A stretch of 64,000 nt of DNA from Bacteroidota bacterium (GCA_020161395.1 JAIUOE010000006.1:1-64000), one strand, 5' to 3'. Counted from the first letter of the stretch, positions 51,246 to 61,387 are shown. A program made the numbers and translations. The notes: generated by a model from the sequence alone, not told the origin.

Positions 51246-53615
51246 ATGAAAAACTACATATTTAAGGCTGCTTACTGCACAATACTAGTATTTTTATTTA
51301 ACTTAACTGCATTTTCGCAAGACAACTGGACATGGCTAAACCCCAAACCGATGGGGAGTGGTATAAATGCATCCGCTTATTTCCCCGGTACAAATACAAT
51401 TGTGGCGGTGGGACCGAACGGTTTGATACTACGATCAACCGATCATGGAAGTTCTTGGAGCCATATACAGTCAAATCTGTTTGCCAACCTGGGCACAATA
51501 TCTGCTGTTAATTCCACAACATGTTTTATCGCAGGAGATAACGCTACTCTACTTAAAACCACAGACGCAGGTATCACTTGGAATATTGTTCCAATATCTG
51601 GGGTGTCGGGGGCGATTGCCTCCCTTCACTTTGTATCAACCACAACAGGCTTTCTCAGACAGGGAACTTCGGTCTATCGCTCTACTGATGGCGGGCTTAA
51701 TTGGTCACTTCTTGTTGATACATTTGGATCGACATTTGGAACTGCTTCGGCAATTCACGCATTGTCTGATACAGAGGTTATAATCGGAACAACACTGGGG
51801 AAAATTACTCGAGCGACTTCATCATCTTCATGGGATCCTTCCCTTCTTTTCACAATCGAATCTAACTCAACAGTAAACTCCGTTTCATTTAACGGTTCAA
51901 AAGGAATTGCAACTTCTTGGGGAGGTGTAGCCTGGTCTTCTGATGGAGGTGCAACATGGGCAAACTCCTCCGACGATGTGTTCGATTTCAACGGTGCAAT
52001 TTTTCTTTCTTCCTCCGATGCCGTGGCTTTCACCGGAATTGAACAAATTAAATTCTCCTCTGATGCAGGGCAAGCATGGTCCAACATCGCCACTTCCGGT
52101 TCACTCGCTCTCACAAACGCTGCCTCAAATCTTTCAGGAAATGGAATTATCCTCGGGTCATCCGGTATTCAATATAATACAATAAATTCGGGAGAAAACT
52201 GGACAAAATCATCAACCTCCATATCCTCCGGCACACTAAGATCTATTACTTGCAATGGTTCTAATATTTTGGCTACCGGCGATAACGGTCAGGTAATTCG
52301 CTCAACTAACGGTGGGACCTCTTTCACTTCCGCAACTGTCGCTGGTGGAATTACTATACAGGATATAAAATTCACAAATTCAACAACTGCATATTTGGTC
52401 GCGGGGGCATCGATCTACAAATCAACTGATGCTGGTGGAACCTGGAATGTTAGTCATGCATACGCCTCTACTACTTTCTATGAAATTTCCTTCTTCGATG
52501 ACAATAACGGAATCGCTGTTGGAACATCTGGGAAGACATCATACACAACAAATGCAGGAACATCATGGAATAATGTTGTTTATACCCCGACATTCACCAT
52601 TTATACAATTACAACCTCAGGTTCCTCAACCGCTTTCGCTTCCGGGGATAATGGCAAAATTCTAAAGACTACTGACAAAGGTGCTTCATGGACAAATTCA
52701 AACACAATCACGGGACCAATTAATTCTGTATTTTCGATTGATGGTGTAAATGTGTGGGCAGTAGGAAATTTTGGGAATATATTCAAGTCCCCTGACGCGG
52801 GTGCAAATTGGAGCCCGGTTACCTCGGGTACAACCAGCCATCTTCAGTCTGTTCGTTTTTCCGATTCTCAAAACGGAATAATAGTTGGTAATCTGGGATT
52901 TACTCTCAAGACAACAAATGGTGGTTTAACTTGGACAGGAACCATGCAGATGACGGACAAAAATCTTATGAGTGCTGCATTAATTGATGGGTCAACTACT
53001 CTTCTCTGTGGTGGGAACGGCACGGTCTTAAAATCCTATAACGCTCCCCTCCCTGTCGAACTCACCTCCTTCACAGCATCTGTAAGAAACAACACAGTAA
53101 ACCTCAACTGGGAGACAGCGACGGAAATCGACAACTACGGATTCGAAATCGAAAGAAAAGATAATTCCACCTCCTGGACAAAAATCGGCTTCGTTGGGGG
53201 ACACTATACCTCCAATTCACCGAAATATTACAATTTCTCCGACAAACCAACCGGCTCTGGCAAACATTCCTATCGCCTCAAACAAATCGACAACGATGGC
53301 AAATTTGAATACAGTCCCGAAGTGGTAGTGCTGATCGATAATCTCCCGAATGGATATTTACTCGAACAAAACTATCCAAACCCCTTCAACCCAGAAACAT
53401 CCATAAAATTTGTGCTCAAAGAGAATACAAAAGCCTCACTCAAAGTTTATAATCCAATGGGAGAATTGGTTGCAACCCTTTTTGAAGGAATTGCGGACGC
53501 CGGCAGATACTATGACATCAAATTCTACGGCAATAATCTGGCATCCGGCTTCTACATATACACACTCGATGCCGGCAAACATCGCCAAACCCGAAAAATG
53601 ATACTTATGAAATAG
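51246..53615 (+). CDS. Large secreted YCF48-like beta-propeller protein, T9SS sorted
   Basis: A 789-residue exported protein. The signal peptide ends near FSQ (residue 25). About a dozen repeats of the form ILRSTDHGSSW / LLKTTDAGITW / IYKSTDAGGTW / ILKTTDKGASW make one or two YCF48/BNR-type propellers (about 30-590). A segment ELTSFTASVRNNTVNLNWETATEIDNYGFEIER resembles a fibronectin-like spacer common before T9SS domains. The C-terminus is a T9SS type A domain (EQNYPNPFNPETSIKF, ending MILMK). The same spacer type is in the nuclease-like protein at 38.5 kb. Ligand unknown; a surface adhesin or scaffold is plausible. Confidence 0.8.
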   Translation: MKNYIFKAAYCTILVFLFNLTAFSQDNWTWLNPKPMGSGINASAYFPGTNTIVAVGPNGLILRSTDHGSSWSHIQSNLFANLGTISAVNSTTCFIAGDNATLLKTTDAGITWNIVPISGVSGAIASLHFVSTTTGFLRQGTSVYRSTDGGLNWSLLVDTFGSTFGTASAIHALSDTEVIIGTTLGKITRATSSSSWDPSLLFTIESNSTVNSVSFNGSKGIATSWGGVAWSSDGGATWANSSDDVFDFNGAIFLSSSDAVAFTGIEQIKFSSDAGQAWSNIATSGSLALTNAASNLSGNGIILGSSGIQYNTINSGENWTKSSTSISSGTLRSITCNGSNILATGDNGQVIRSTNGGTSFTSATVAGGITIQDIKFTNSTTAYLVAGASIYKSTDAGGTWNVSHAYASTTFYEISFFDDNNGIAVGTSGKTSYTTNAGTSWNNVVYTPTFTIYTITTSGSSTAFASGDNGKILKTTDKGASWTNSNTITGPINSVFSIDGVNVWAVGNFGNIFKSPDAGANWSPVTSGTTSHLQSVRFSDSQNGIIVGNLGFTLKTTNGGLTWTGTMQMTDKNLMSAALIDGSTTLLCGGNGTVLKSYNAPLPVELTSFTASVRNNTVNLNWETATEIDNYGFEIERKDNSTSWTKIGFVGGHYTSNSPKYYNFSDKPTGSGKHSYRLKQIDNDGKFEYSPEVVVLIDNLPNGYLLEQNYPNPFNPETSIKFVLKENTKASLKVYNPMGELVATLFEGIADAGRYYDIKFYGNNLASGFYIYTLDAGKHRQTRKMILMK

Positions 53616-53621
53616 CCATTA

Positions 53622-53686
53622 AAACCACAGAGCACACAGAGCTCACCGAGAAAACCCCTCTGTGCTCTCTGTGTGCTCTGTGGTTT
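53622..53686. repeat. 20-bp perfect inverted repeat of the CACAGAG family
   Basis: AAACCACAGAGCACACAGAG (53622-53641) and its exact reverse complement (53667-53686) are separated by 25 bases, immediately after the stop of the propeller gene. Transcribed RNA would form a long hairpin, but no T run follows. It may limit readthrough or protect the 3' end. Confidence 0.85.
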
Positions 53687-53787
53687 ATTACACTGTGGTT
53701 TATGTCATACTTCCACCCTTTGCAGTTTCGCAGTTTTGTAGTAACTTTAGGACACTAAAACTTAAATTTTCCGGAAAATGATATTGA

Positions 53788-53905
53788 ATAAACCGCAGAG
53801 ATCGCAAAGTTCGCAAAGAATAGAATTAAATATAAAATTGTATGATCCATCCGTGTAATCCGTGTAACTATTCTGAATCCACATCATCCGTGTTCCATTA
53901 AAAAC
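53788..53905. repeat. CGCAAAG- and ATCCGTGT-type repeats upstream of epimerase
   Basis: ACCGCAGAGATCGCAAAG is followed by CATCCGTGTAATCCGTGTAAC and CATCATCCGTGTTCCATT, ending two bases before the epimerase ATG. The 290-bp gap therefore has almost no unique sequence, and the promoter or ribosome-binding region of the next gene is itself repeat. Confidence 0.8.
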
Positions 53906-53906
53906 T

Positions 53907-54962
53907 ATGAAATTACTAATAACAGGCGGAGCGGGCTTCATCGGCTCACACATGGCGGAAAACTTCTCAAACAAGGGGTGGGAAGTGGTGGTACTCGACA
54001 ATTTCCTCACGGGGAAACGCGAAAACCTCTCCCACATCTCCGGAAATCTTAAAATAGTGGAAGGTGATATCCGTAATGCCTCCATCGTAAACGAAGTAAT
54101 GGCAGGATGTGACGCTGTAATTCACCTCGCTGCTTTGGCATCGGTTCCTGCATCGTTCAAAAATCCTGTTGAAACTTACGAAGTAAACTTCATGGGCACC
54201 CAAAATGTCCTGGAGGCAGCACTTCAACACAAAGTAAAAAGAGTAACATTTGCCTCCTCATCAGCGGTATACGGCGATACGGAAATCCTCCCCATTACCG
54301 AGGAAAACCCCGATAACCCCCTTTCACCTTACGGAGTAAGCAAACTTCTCGGCGAAAAACTCTGCCGGTTCTACAACACAGCATTTGGACTCTCAGTCGT
54401 CATCTTCCGTTTTTTTAATGTATATGGTCCGCGGCAAAACCCCTTTTCGGAATATTCAGCCGTAATCCCCAAATTCCTCAGCATCATAAAAGACGGCGGC
54501 ACCCCCGTAATCTTCGGCGACGGAGAACAAACCAGAGATTTTATATATATCTCCGACCTCGTCCATGCCCATGAGCTAGCTATTGAGTCGTTTAAAACCA
54601 CAGAGCCCACAGAGATCACAGAGGAAGAATTTAAAAAACAATCCGTGTCATCCGTGTTAAATCCGTGTAACCATTCTTCTCAATCCGTGTCATCCGTGTT
54701 AAATCCGTGTAATCCGTGTAACCATTCTTCCCCCTTGAATTTAGGTAGTGGCGAAAAAACCTCCCTGAACGACCTGATAAAAATCATCTCAATGCAGCTT
54801 GGAAGGGAAGTAAAACCAAAGTATGACCCCCCCAGATCAGGTGATATACTTCACAGCTATTGTGAAATTTCTCAAATTAACGATATTTTAACATTCAAAC
54901 CCAAAGTTTCCATGGAAATTGGTATTGAAAAAATGTTGAAATATTATAACTTGGCAAACTAA
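53907..54962 (+). CDS. Nucleotide-sugar epimerase (GalE/WbpP-like SDR) with repeat-encoded insert
   Basis: A 351-residue extended SDR. It has NAD-binding ITGGAGFIGSHM, then DNFLTGKREN, VIHLAALASVPASFKNP, SSSAVYGD, the catalytic YGVSK (Tyr142, Lys146) and RFFNVYGPRQNP. This matches UDP-sugar 4-epimerases. Residues about 231-276 (TTEPTEITEE, then SVSSVLNPCN repeats) are translated CACAGAG- and ATCCGTGT-type repeats lying between HELAIES and LNLGSGEKTSLNDLI, which are adjacent in the paralogue at 56.4 kb. The catalytic core is intact, so activity may persist. It precedes the nucleotide-sugar dehydrogenase gene by 20 bp. Confidence 0.82.
   Translation: MKLLITGGAGFIGSHMAENFSNKGWEVVVLDNFLTGKRENLSHISGNLKIVEGDIRNASIVNEVMAGCDAVIHLAALASVPASFKNPVETYEVNFMGTQNVLEAALQHKVKRVTFASSSAVYGDTEILPITEENPDNPLSPYGVSKLLGEKLCRFYNTAFGLSVVIFRFFNVYGPRQNPFSEYSAVIPKFLSIIKDGGTPVIFGDGEQTRDFIYISDLVHAHELAIESFKTTEPTEITEEEFKKQSVSSVLNPCNHSSQSVSSVLNPCNPCNHSSPLNLGSGEKTSLNDLIKIISMQLGREVKPKYDPPRSGDILHSYCEISQINDILTFKPKVSMEIGIEKMLKYYNLAN
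54597..54734. repeat. In-frame repeat insert in the epimerase gene
   Basis: A 138-bp block (46 codons, frame kept) begins with ACCACAGAGCCCACAGAG and continues with two direct copies of CAATCCGTGTCATCCGTGTT plus AAATCCGTGTAACCATTCTTC (54639-54680 and 54681-54731). The second copy carries one extra 9-bp unit. The families and their order are the same as in the flanking intergenic DNA. Confidence 0.92.
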
Positions 54963-54982
54963 TTATTTAATTTTAATTGAAA

Positions 54983-56287
54983 ATGTCAGACTACAAAACA
55001 GAACTCCTCCGGAAAATAGAAAACAGATCACTCGTCATAGGTGTAATTGGGCTTGGATATGTAGGCCTCCCCCTTGCAGTCGAGTTTGGCAGACAATACC
55101 CCGTAATCGGTTTCGATATCAACACAAAACGCGTTGAAGAACTTAAAAAAGGTGAGGACAGAACCCTCGAAGTGGATTCTGACGAACTTGCCGAAGCTAA
55201 ACATCTGGTTTATTCCTACAACAAAGAAGAACTCCGAAATGTGGATGTCTTCATAGTTACCGTTCCCACACCGGTTGATGATTATAAAATCCCCGACCTC
55301 ACCCCCCTCGTAAAGGCGAGTGAAACAGTCGGAGGTGTAATAAAACCCGGTGCTGTTGTAGTCTATGAGTCAACTGTTTACCCCGGATGTACTGAAGAAG
55401 ATTGTATCCCCGTGGTTGAAAAACAGAGTGGATTAAAATTTAATAAAGATTTCTTCGCAGGCTACAGCCCTGAAAGAATCAATCCCGGCGACAAAGAGCA
55501 CCGCGTAAGCACTATCAAAAAGGTGGTTAGCGGCAGCACACCTGAAATTGCTCACGCAGTAAACGAACTTTATAAAACCGTCATAATTGCCGGTACACAT
55601 CTCGCCACCTCAATAAAGGTTGCAGAAGCCGCAAAAGTAATTGAAAACACACAACGCGACATAAATATCGCATTTGTGAACGAACTCTCGATGCTCTTTA
55701 CCAAAATGGGCATCGATACTGTTGAAGTGTTGGAAGCTGCCGGAACAAAGTGGAACTTCCTCCCCTTCCGCCCCGGACTTGTAGGCGGCCACTGTATCGG
55801 TGTAGATCCATACTATCTCACCCATAAAGCAGTAAATATTGGCTACCACCCCGAAATTATCCTCGCGGGCAGAAGAATAAACGACGGTATGGGCGCCTTC
55901 ATCGCATCCCAGTTCGTAAAGCTCCTCATAAAAGGCGGCTACAAAATACAGGGGAGCAAGGTACTCGTTTTAGGTATTACATTTAAAGAAAATTGTCCCG
56001 ATATTCGTAACTCAAAAGTGATAGACATCATTACAGAACTCAAAGAATTCGGATGTGCAGTCGAGGTATGTGACCCCCTCGCAGATGCCGAAGAAGTAAG
56101 ACACGAATACGGAGTCGATCTTACAACATGCGAAAATTTCAACACCGTACAATACGACGGAATGATTCTCGCAGTTGCCCATGACGAATTCAGAGCGATA
56201 GATGTTCCTGCCCTCAAAGCAAGGAACATAGTCCTCTACGATGTCAAATCCTTCTTCGACAAAGAACTTGTAGATGAGCGTTTATGA
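54983..56287 (+). CDS. UDP-N-acetylhexosamine dehydrogenase (WbpA/TviB-like)
   Basis: A 434-residue UDP-glucose/GDP-mannose dehydrogenase-family enzyme. It has [67 protein letters not shown], the catalytic Cys in [12 protein letters not shown], and C-terminal [20 protein letters not shown]. The [12 protein letters not shown] and GCTEE segments fit the branch that oxidises UDP-GlcNAc or UDP-GalNAc to uronic acids. With the flanking 4-epimerases it would supply UDP-HexNAcA for an acidic polysaccharide. The ATG at 54983 is preferred to the one two codons earlier. Confidence 0.85.
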   Translation: MSDYKTELLRKIENRSLVIGVIGLGYVGLPLAVEFGRQYPVIGFDINTKRVEELKKGEDRTLEVDSDELAEAKHLVYSYNKEELRNVDVFIVTVPTPVDDYKIPDLTPLVKASETVGGVIKPGAVVVYESTVYPGCTEEDCIPVVEKQSGLKFNKDFFAGYSPERINPGDKEHRVSTIKKVVSGSTPEIAHAVNELYKTVIIAGTHLATSIKVAEAAKVIENTQRDINIAFVNELSMLFTKMGIDTVEVLEAAGTKWNFLPFRPGLVGGHCIGVDPYYLTHKAVNIGYHPEIILAGRRINDGMGAFIASQFVKLLIKGGYKIQGSKVLVLGITFKENCPDIRNSKVIDIITELKEFGCAVEVCDPLADAEEVRHEYGVDLTTCENFNTVQYDGMILAVAHDEFRAIDVPALKARNIVLYDVKSFFDKELVDERL

Positions 56288-56298
56288 TAATTGAGAAA

Positions 56299-56432
56299 AA
56301 TGGAACACGGATGAGACTGATCGAACTGATTTTCACGGATACTTTTAAAGAATCCGTAGTTTATCCGTCAAATCCGTTTCATCCGTGTTCCATTGAAAAT
56401 CCGTTTTATCCGTGTTCTATTAAACCGGAAGT
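56299..56432. repeat. ATCCGTGT-type repeats with 16-bp inverted repeat
   Basis: AATGGAACACGGATGA (56299-56314) and its exact reverse complement (56379-56394) bracket further TTCACGGAT and AATCCGT units. Another AATCCGTTTTATCCGTGTTC follows. It lies between the dehydrogenase and the next epimerase. Confidence 0.85.
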
Positions 56433-56441
56433 GGTGGTAGT

Positions 56442-57377
56442 ATGAAGTTTCTCGTAACAGGTGGTGCCGGTTTCATCGGCTCAAACATCGTTCTCGAGCT
56501 TCTGAAACAGGGACACAGCGTCCGTGTACTCGATAATTTCTCCACGGGGCGACGCAGAAACCTCCTCGGACTTGAAAACGACATAGAACTTATAGAAGGT
56601 GATATCCGCAGCTACCACACAGTGGCACAGGCAGTACGCGGAGTTGAAGCTATACTTCACCAGGCGGCACTTCCATCCGTTCCCAGATCGATAAACGACC
56701 CGATCTCAACAAACGATGTGAATGTCGGCGGAACATTAAATCTCCTCGACGCAGCTCGTGGTTCGGGAGTAAGAAGAGTGGTTTTTGCCTCCTCTTCATC
56801 AGTTTATGGCGATACACCAGAATTGCCCAAACACGAGGGAATGACACCAAACCCGATGTCCCCTTATGCTGTATCAAAGCTTACGGGTGAATATTACATG
56901 AAAGTCTTTCACCGCCTCTATGGACTCGAGACAATCGCTCTCAGATATTTTAATGTGTTTGGACCAAATCAGGATCCCACATCTCAATATTCGGCAGTAA
57001 TCCCAAAATTCATAACAGCGATGAAAGAAGACCGTCAACCCGTAATCTATGGTGACGGCACACAAAGCAGAGATTTTACATTCGTCTCAAATGTAGTGAA
57101 CGCGAACCTTCTCGCTGCCACAAAACAATTGGACGAATACGGGCTCGTGATGAACATCGCCTGCCACGAACGAATCTCCCTCAACGAACTCATAGAGGAA
57201 CTCAACAAAGTCCTCGACAAAAACATAAAGCCCGTTTACGAATCCGCCAGACCGGGGGATGTGAAGCACTCCTTTGCAGCGATTGGGTTGATTAAGGAAA
57301 AGCTGGGGTTTGAAGTGGGAGCCCGTTTTGCACAAGGGTTGGCATTTACTATAGACCATTTTGCCAAAGGGAATTGA
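56442..57377 (+). CDS. UDP-sugar 4-epimerase-like SDR (WbpP-like)
   Basis: A 311-residue extended SDR with VTGGAGFIGSNIVLELLKQGH, DNFSTGRRRNL, ILHQAALPSVPRSINDP, SSSSVYGD, the catalytic YAVSK and RYFNVFGPNQDP. It is the intact counterpart of the gene at 53.9 kb and lacks the repeat insert. The PSVPRS segment and FGPNQDP fit C4-epimerases acting on UDP-GlcNAc/UDP-GlcNAcA. It ends three bases before the next gene. Confidence 0.82.
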   Translation: MKFLVTGGAGFIGSNIVLELLKQGHSVRVLDNFSTGRRRNLLGLENDIELIEGDIRSYHTVAQAVRGVEAILHQAALPSVPRSINDPISTNDVNVGGTLNLLDAARGSGVRRVVFASSSSVYGDTPELPKHEGMTPNPMSPYAVSKLTGEYYMKVFHRLYGLETIALRYFNVFGPNQDPTSQYSAVIPKFITAMKEDRQPVIYGDGTQSRDFTFVSNVVNANLLAATKQLDEYGLVMNIACHERISLNELIEELNKVLDKNIKPVYESARPGDVKHSFAAIGLIKEKLGFEVGARFAQGLAFTIDHFAKGN

Positions 57378-57380
57378 GAG

Positions 57381-58355
57381 ATGAGTAAGGTTCTTGTGAC
57401 GGGTGCCGGTGGTTTTATTGGATCTCATCTTACAGAATTATTGGTTAAAAAAGGTTTTGATGTCAAAGCATTTGTCAGATATAATGGGAAAAATGATTGG
57501 GGCTGGTTAGAATCATCCGAAGTTAGAAACAATATTGAAGTAATTTCCGGTGATATCAGAGACTACGATTCAGTCTATTCAGCAACGAAAGGCTGTGAAT
57601 CGGTTTTTCATCTTGCTGCCCTAATTGGGATTCCTTATTCTTATGTTTCTCCCTTGGCTTATATAAGGACCAACATTGAAGGTACTTACAATATACTCGA
57701 AGCCGGCAGACAGCTTGGTTTGGAACAGATTCTGGTTACATCAACGAGTGAAACCTATGGTACGGCTCAATATGTACCTATAGATGAAAAACATCCATCG
57801 GTAGGGCAGTCGCCATATTCAGCAACAAAGATTGGTGCAGATCAACTTTCTGATAGCTACTTTAGGTCTTTCAACACTCCTGTAAAAATCGTCAGACCAT
57901 TTAATACTTATGGACCAAGGCAATCTGCAAGGGCGATTATCCCTACTATAATTACTCAGATTTTGTCCGGAAAAACAGAAATCAATTTAGGGAATCTTGA
58001 TCCAACTCGTGATTTGACTTTTGTGAAAGATACTGCAGAGGGTTTTTATGAGATTTATCGCTCCGAAAGAACTTTTGGAGAGGCAACCAACATTGGAATG
58101 AACGAAGAAATTTCTGTGGGTAATCTTGTTCTAATGATTGCCAGGCTTTTAGGTAAAGATATCACAGTATTGCAGGACGGTCAAAGGATTAGAACAGGAA
58201 AATCGGAAGTTGAAAGACTATGGTGTGACAATTCTAAGATTAAAAAACTTACAGGGTGGGCACCAACTTATCAGTTGGAATCAGGTTTAAATGAGACAAT
58301 AGATTTTTTGAAGAATAATCTTCAGAGATATAAACCAGAGGTTTACAATGTCTGA
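57381..58355 (+). CDS. legB: LegB-like nucleotide-sugar 4,6-dehydratase
   Basis: A 324-residue extended SDR. NAD binding is [20 protein letters not shown]. The [12 protein letters not shown] segment after the first helices, plus STSETYG and YSATKIGAD with [19 protein letters not shown], is characteristic of the GDP-GlcNAc 4,6-dehydratase LegB of the legionaminic acid pathway. Its stop overlaps the NeuB-like gene by eight bases, starting a tightly packed operon. From here to the right edge the DNA is visibly AT-richer than upstream, suggesting separate acquisition. Confidence 0.72.
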   Translation: MSKVLVTGAGGFIGSHLTELLVKKGFDVKAFVRYNGKNDWGWLESSEVRNNIEVISGDIRDYDSVYSATKGCESVFHLAALIGIPYSYVSPLAYIRTNIEGTYNILEAGRQLGLEQILVTSTSETYGTAQYVPIDEKHPSVGQSPYSATKIGADQLSDSYFRSFNTPVKIVRPFNTYGPRQSARAIIPTIITQILSGKTEINLGNLDPTRDLTFVKDTAEGFYEIYRSERTFGEATNIGMNEEISVGNLVLMIARLLGKDITVLQDGQRIRTGKSEVERLWCDNSKIKKLTGWAPTYQLESGLNETIDFLKNNLQRYKPEVYNV

Positions 58356-59409
58356 CGAAGTATCAAAGAATCAACCGGAATTAAATATCGCCGGACGACT
58401 TGTGGGAATGAATTATGATCCCCTGGTCATTGCAGAACTGGGTATTAATCATGGTGGATCCTTGGAAGTTGCCAAGGAAATGGTTGACGCGGCTGCAAGA
58501 GTTGGGGTAGAAATAATTAAACACCAAACTCACATCGTCGAAGATGAGATGAGCAGTGAGGCAAAGAAAGTAATTCCCGGTCATACCAAGGAATCAATTT
58601 ATGAGATCATGGCCAAGTGTGCATTAGACGAAAAGGATGAGAGGGCTTTACAAGATTATGTGCATTCTAAAGGCTTAATTTTCATCTCGACACCCTTTTC
58701 GCGAGCCGCCGCCGATCGTTTGATCTCAATGGATGTACCGGCATTTAAGGTGGGTTCCGGTGAATGTAACAATTACCCTCTACTTAATCATATAGCTGAT
58801 TTTGGTAAACCAATCATCTTATCAACCGGGATGAATTCTATTGAAAGTATCCAAAAGGCAGTCAAAATTTTTAGAGACAAACTGGTTCCTTTTGCATTGC
58901 TGCATTGCACAAATGTGTACCCCACTCCTCCGGAAATTGTAAGATTGAATGCTATCAACGAACTTAGGATCTCATTTCCCGATGCAGTTGTTGGATTGTC
59001 TGACCATACTATTACTAACTATCCCAGTATAGCAGCAGTTGCCTTAGGAGCATCAATCCTTGAAAGACATTTTACCGATAAAATGGATAGAGAGGGCCCG
59101 GATATAGTTTGTTCCATGGACCCAAAAGCTTGTAAGGAACTGATTGTTGCTTCAAGAATTGTAAAACTGGCTAGGGATGGCGGTAAGGGACCGGTCGTTC
59201 AAGAAAAGTCTACAATCGATTTTGCTTATGCATCAGTGGTTACAATTAAAGAGATTAAAAAGGGTGAGAGATTGACTAAAGAAAATATCTGGGTTAAAAG
59301 ACCCGGAACTGGAGAGATTCTTGCTGAATTTTATGAGACTCTATTGGGGAAAAAAGCAAAAAGAGATGTAGAAATTGATATACAGTTATCGTGGAAGGAT
59401 GTCGAATAG
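58348..59409 (+). CDS. legI: NeuB/LegI-like nonulosonic acid synthase
   Basis: A 353-residue enzyme condensing PEP with an N-acyl-mannosamine-type sugar to form sialic, legionaminic or related acid. The NeuB fold shows [85 protein letters not shown] and [11 protein letters not shown]-terminal SAF/antifreeze-like domain (about 290-350, [17 protein letters not shown]) completes it. With LegB-like and PtmE-like neighbours, a LegI role is favoured over sialic acid. It is translationally coupled to the upstream gene. Confidence 0.82.
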   Translation: MSDEVSKNQPELNIAGRLVGMNYDPLVIAELGINHGGSLEVAKEMVDAAARVGVEIIKHQTHIVEDEMSSEAKKVIPGHTKESIYEIMAKCALDEKDERALQDYVHSKGLIFISTPFSRAAADRLISMDVPAFKVGSGECNNYPLLNHIADFGKPIILSTGMNSIESIQKAVKIFRDKLVPFALLHCTNVYPTPPEIVRLNAINELRISFPDAVVGLSDHTITNYPSIAAVALGASILERHFTDKMDREGPDIVCSMDPKACKELIVASRIVKLARDGGKGPVVQEKSTIDFAYASVVTIKEIKKGERLTKENIWVKRPGTGEILAEFYETLLGKKAKRDVEIDIQLSWKDVE

Positions 59410-59412
59410 AAG

Positions 59413-60549
59413 ATGAGAAGAATTTTTATTGTTGTGGAACGGAGAGCGGATTACAGCAGATTTCGCCCAATTTTACAAGAAATGAAAAAGGACCCTTTTT
59501 TCGAAATATATCTTGTAGTTACCGGAATCTGTCTTTTGGAGACTCATGGAAAAGATATCAATTATATAACCGAAGATGGTTTTGAGATTCATGCTCAAAT
59601 TCCAATGTTTGTTGAAGGATCAGAGGATACCGGGGCTGAGATGGTTCGCTCTTTGAGCCGTGTAATGAAGGGGCTGGTTGATGAACTTGAAATCGCTAAG
59701 CCTGACCTGGTATTGTCAGGTTTTGATATTGGTGCCAATTTGGCTGTAACCATTGCGGCAGCTCATATGAATATTCCCGTTGCACATATCCAGGGTGGTG
59801 AAGTAACAGGGAGCATCGACGAGAGTATTCGTCATGCCATGAGTAAGTTTGCTCACATACATTTCCCGGCAACCGAACTCTCCAAGGAGAGGTTGATAAA
59901 AATGGGAGAACACCCTGATTCAATTTTTGTCGTCGGCTGTCCTTCCATAGATGTTTTATTGGAAACTCCAGTTATTCCGAGGAAAGAGATTGAAGATAAA
60001 CTCTCAATTGACCTCAGCAAGCCAACTCTACTGATGATTCAACATCCGGTAACCACCGAAAGTTTAAGCTCTTTTGATCAGATTTCTGAGACAATTGATG
60101 CGATATCTGAGTCCAATATTAATTGTATTGTCTCCCTTCCAAATAATGATGCGGGTCACGCGAAAATAATTGAAAAAATTAAATCATCTGGATTAAGGTG
60201 GTATCCAAGTTTGCCAACCGATCTCTTTGTTAACCTCTATCGTAATGTATCAGCTTTGATTGGTAATTCCAGCTCCGGAATACATGAGACCCCAACATTG
60301 AGAATACCCACAATAAACATAGGGACACGACAACAGGGCAGGGAAAGAGCACCCAATGTGATTGATGTCGGTTACAATAAAGCAGAAATAGTGGAAGCAA
60401 TCAAAAAAGCAGTTTTTGATGAATCATTTAGGAATTTTGTAAAAACAATCGATAATCCCTATGGAGATGGGCACTCCGCTCGTAGAATAGTTGAAATACT
60501 GCGCACAATCAAACTTGATGGTATTGTTCAGAAAATGTTTTATGACTAG
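59413..60549 (+). CDS. legG: NeuC/LegG-like UDP-GlcNAc-type 2-epimerase (hydrolysing)
   Basis: A 378-residue GT-B-fold epimerase: RRIFIVVERRADYSRFRPILQEMKK, VLSGFDIGANLAVTIAAAHMNIPVAHIQGGEVTGSIDESIRHAMSK in segments, HIHFPATELSKERL, QHPVTTE, and GNSSSGIHETPTLRIPTINIGTRQQGR. The family releases UDP (or GDP) and makes the mannosamine-type sugar used by NeuB/LegI. It lies three bases after the synthase gene and overlaps the next by eight bases. Confidence 0.82.
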   Translation: MRRIFIVVERRADYSRFRPILQEMKKDPFFEIYLVVTGICLLETHGKDINYITEDGFEIHAQIPMFVEGSEDTGAEMVRSLSRVMKGLVDELEIAKPDLVLSGFDIGANLAVTIAAAHMNIPVAHIQGGEVTGSIDESIRHAMSKFAHIHFPATELSKERLIKMGEHPDSIFVVGCPSIDVLLETPVIPRKEIEDKLSIDLSKPTLLMIQHPVTTESLSSFDQISETIDAISESNINCIVSLPNNDAGHAKIIEKIKSSGLRWYPSLPTDLFVNLYRNVSALIGNSSSGIHETPTLRIPTINIGTRQQGRERAPNVIDVGYNKAEIVEAIKKAVFDESFRNFVKTIDNPYGDGHSARRIVEILRTIKLDGIVQKMFYD

Positions 60550-61387
60550 TGTCGTTTTGTTAGGAGGAGGAGGATTTATTGGTTCTAAATTATCTGAGCG
60601 ACTGCGTACCCTAAATTACAATGTTGTGGTAGCAGATATGCACCAAATGCCGGGGAGCACTGATAATTTTATAGAACTGGATATATTATCAGGTTCAAAT
60701 TTTGCTGAGATTCTGAAAAGATTTGATGTCGTCATTAACTTAACAGGCCAGATTACATCCCCTATTAATGGCTGTTGGAAGTTGAATACTCAAGGCATTA
60801 CAAACATATTGTCAGCTTTAAAGGGAAGTAATACACATATTATTCAAATTTCTACTGTTTCGGTCTATGGTACTGCAGATTTTGTTGATGAAGATTCAGC
60901 ATTAAACCCGGAAACTCCTTATGCTGTTTGTAAGTCCTTTGCAGAATTTTTAGTCAGACAAAGTCTAAAGGAAGAGAATTATACTATTCTTAGGCTCTCC
61001 AATCTTTTTGGGTCAGAACAAAAGAAAGGTTTCTTTTCCTACATCGTCCAGGCAGCAAAGGGTAATCGTACACTCGAATTTAATAACGATGGCTCTCTAC
61101 TACGGTATTATCTACACATTGATGATTGCGTTGAAGCAATCTCCCTCATGGCGCAAAAAAGACTTGCGGGTACATATAATGTGTGTGGGTTAAAAGCATA
61201 TACTATTAAAGATATCATTGATATTTTTGACAAAATACACAATATCAAGTTTTCTGTTAAATATTCAAGTATTTCACCGTCAGAAAATATTAAAACCATC
61301 AGTTCCAGTAAATTTAAAGAATTAACTGAGTACATTGCAAGGCATTCAGTTGAAGATTATATTAAGGAAATAGTGTTGAATGACTAA
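60542..61387 (+). CDS. NAD-dependent epimerase/dehydratase of the nonulosonate operon
   Basis: A 281-residue extended SDR starting MTSVVLLGGGGFIGSKLSERL. It has VVINLTGQITSP, ISTVSVYGT, the catalytic YAVCK and RLSNLFGSEQKKGFF. It is smaller than the other SDRs here and not clearly LegB, GalE or RmlD. It may modify the nonulosonate or a further sugar. The ATG at 60542 overlaps the preceding stop; an upstream in-frame ATG lies well inside that gene. It overlaps the next gene by eight bases. Confidence 0.75.
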   Translation: MTSVVLLGGGGFIGSKLSERLRTLNYNVVVADMHQMPGSTDNFIELDILSGSNFAEILKRFDVVINLTGQITSPINGCWKLNTQGITNILSALKGSNTHIIQISTVSVYGTADFVDEDSALNPETPYAVCKSFAEFLVRQSLKEENYTILRLSNLFGSEQKKGFFSYIVQAAKGNRTLEFNNDGSLLRYYLHIDDCVEAISLMAQKRLAGTYNVCGLKAYTIKDIIDIFDKIHNIKFSVKYSSISPSENIKTISSSKFKELTEYIARHSVEDYIKEIVLND

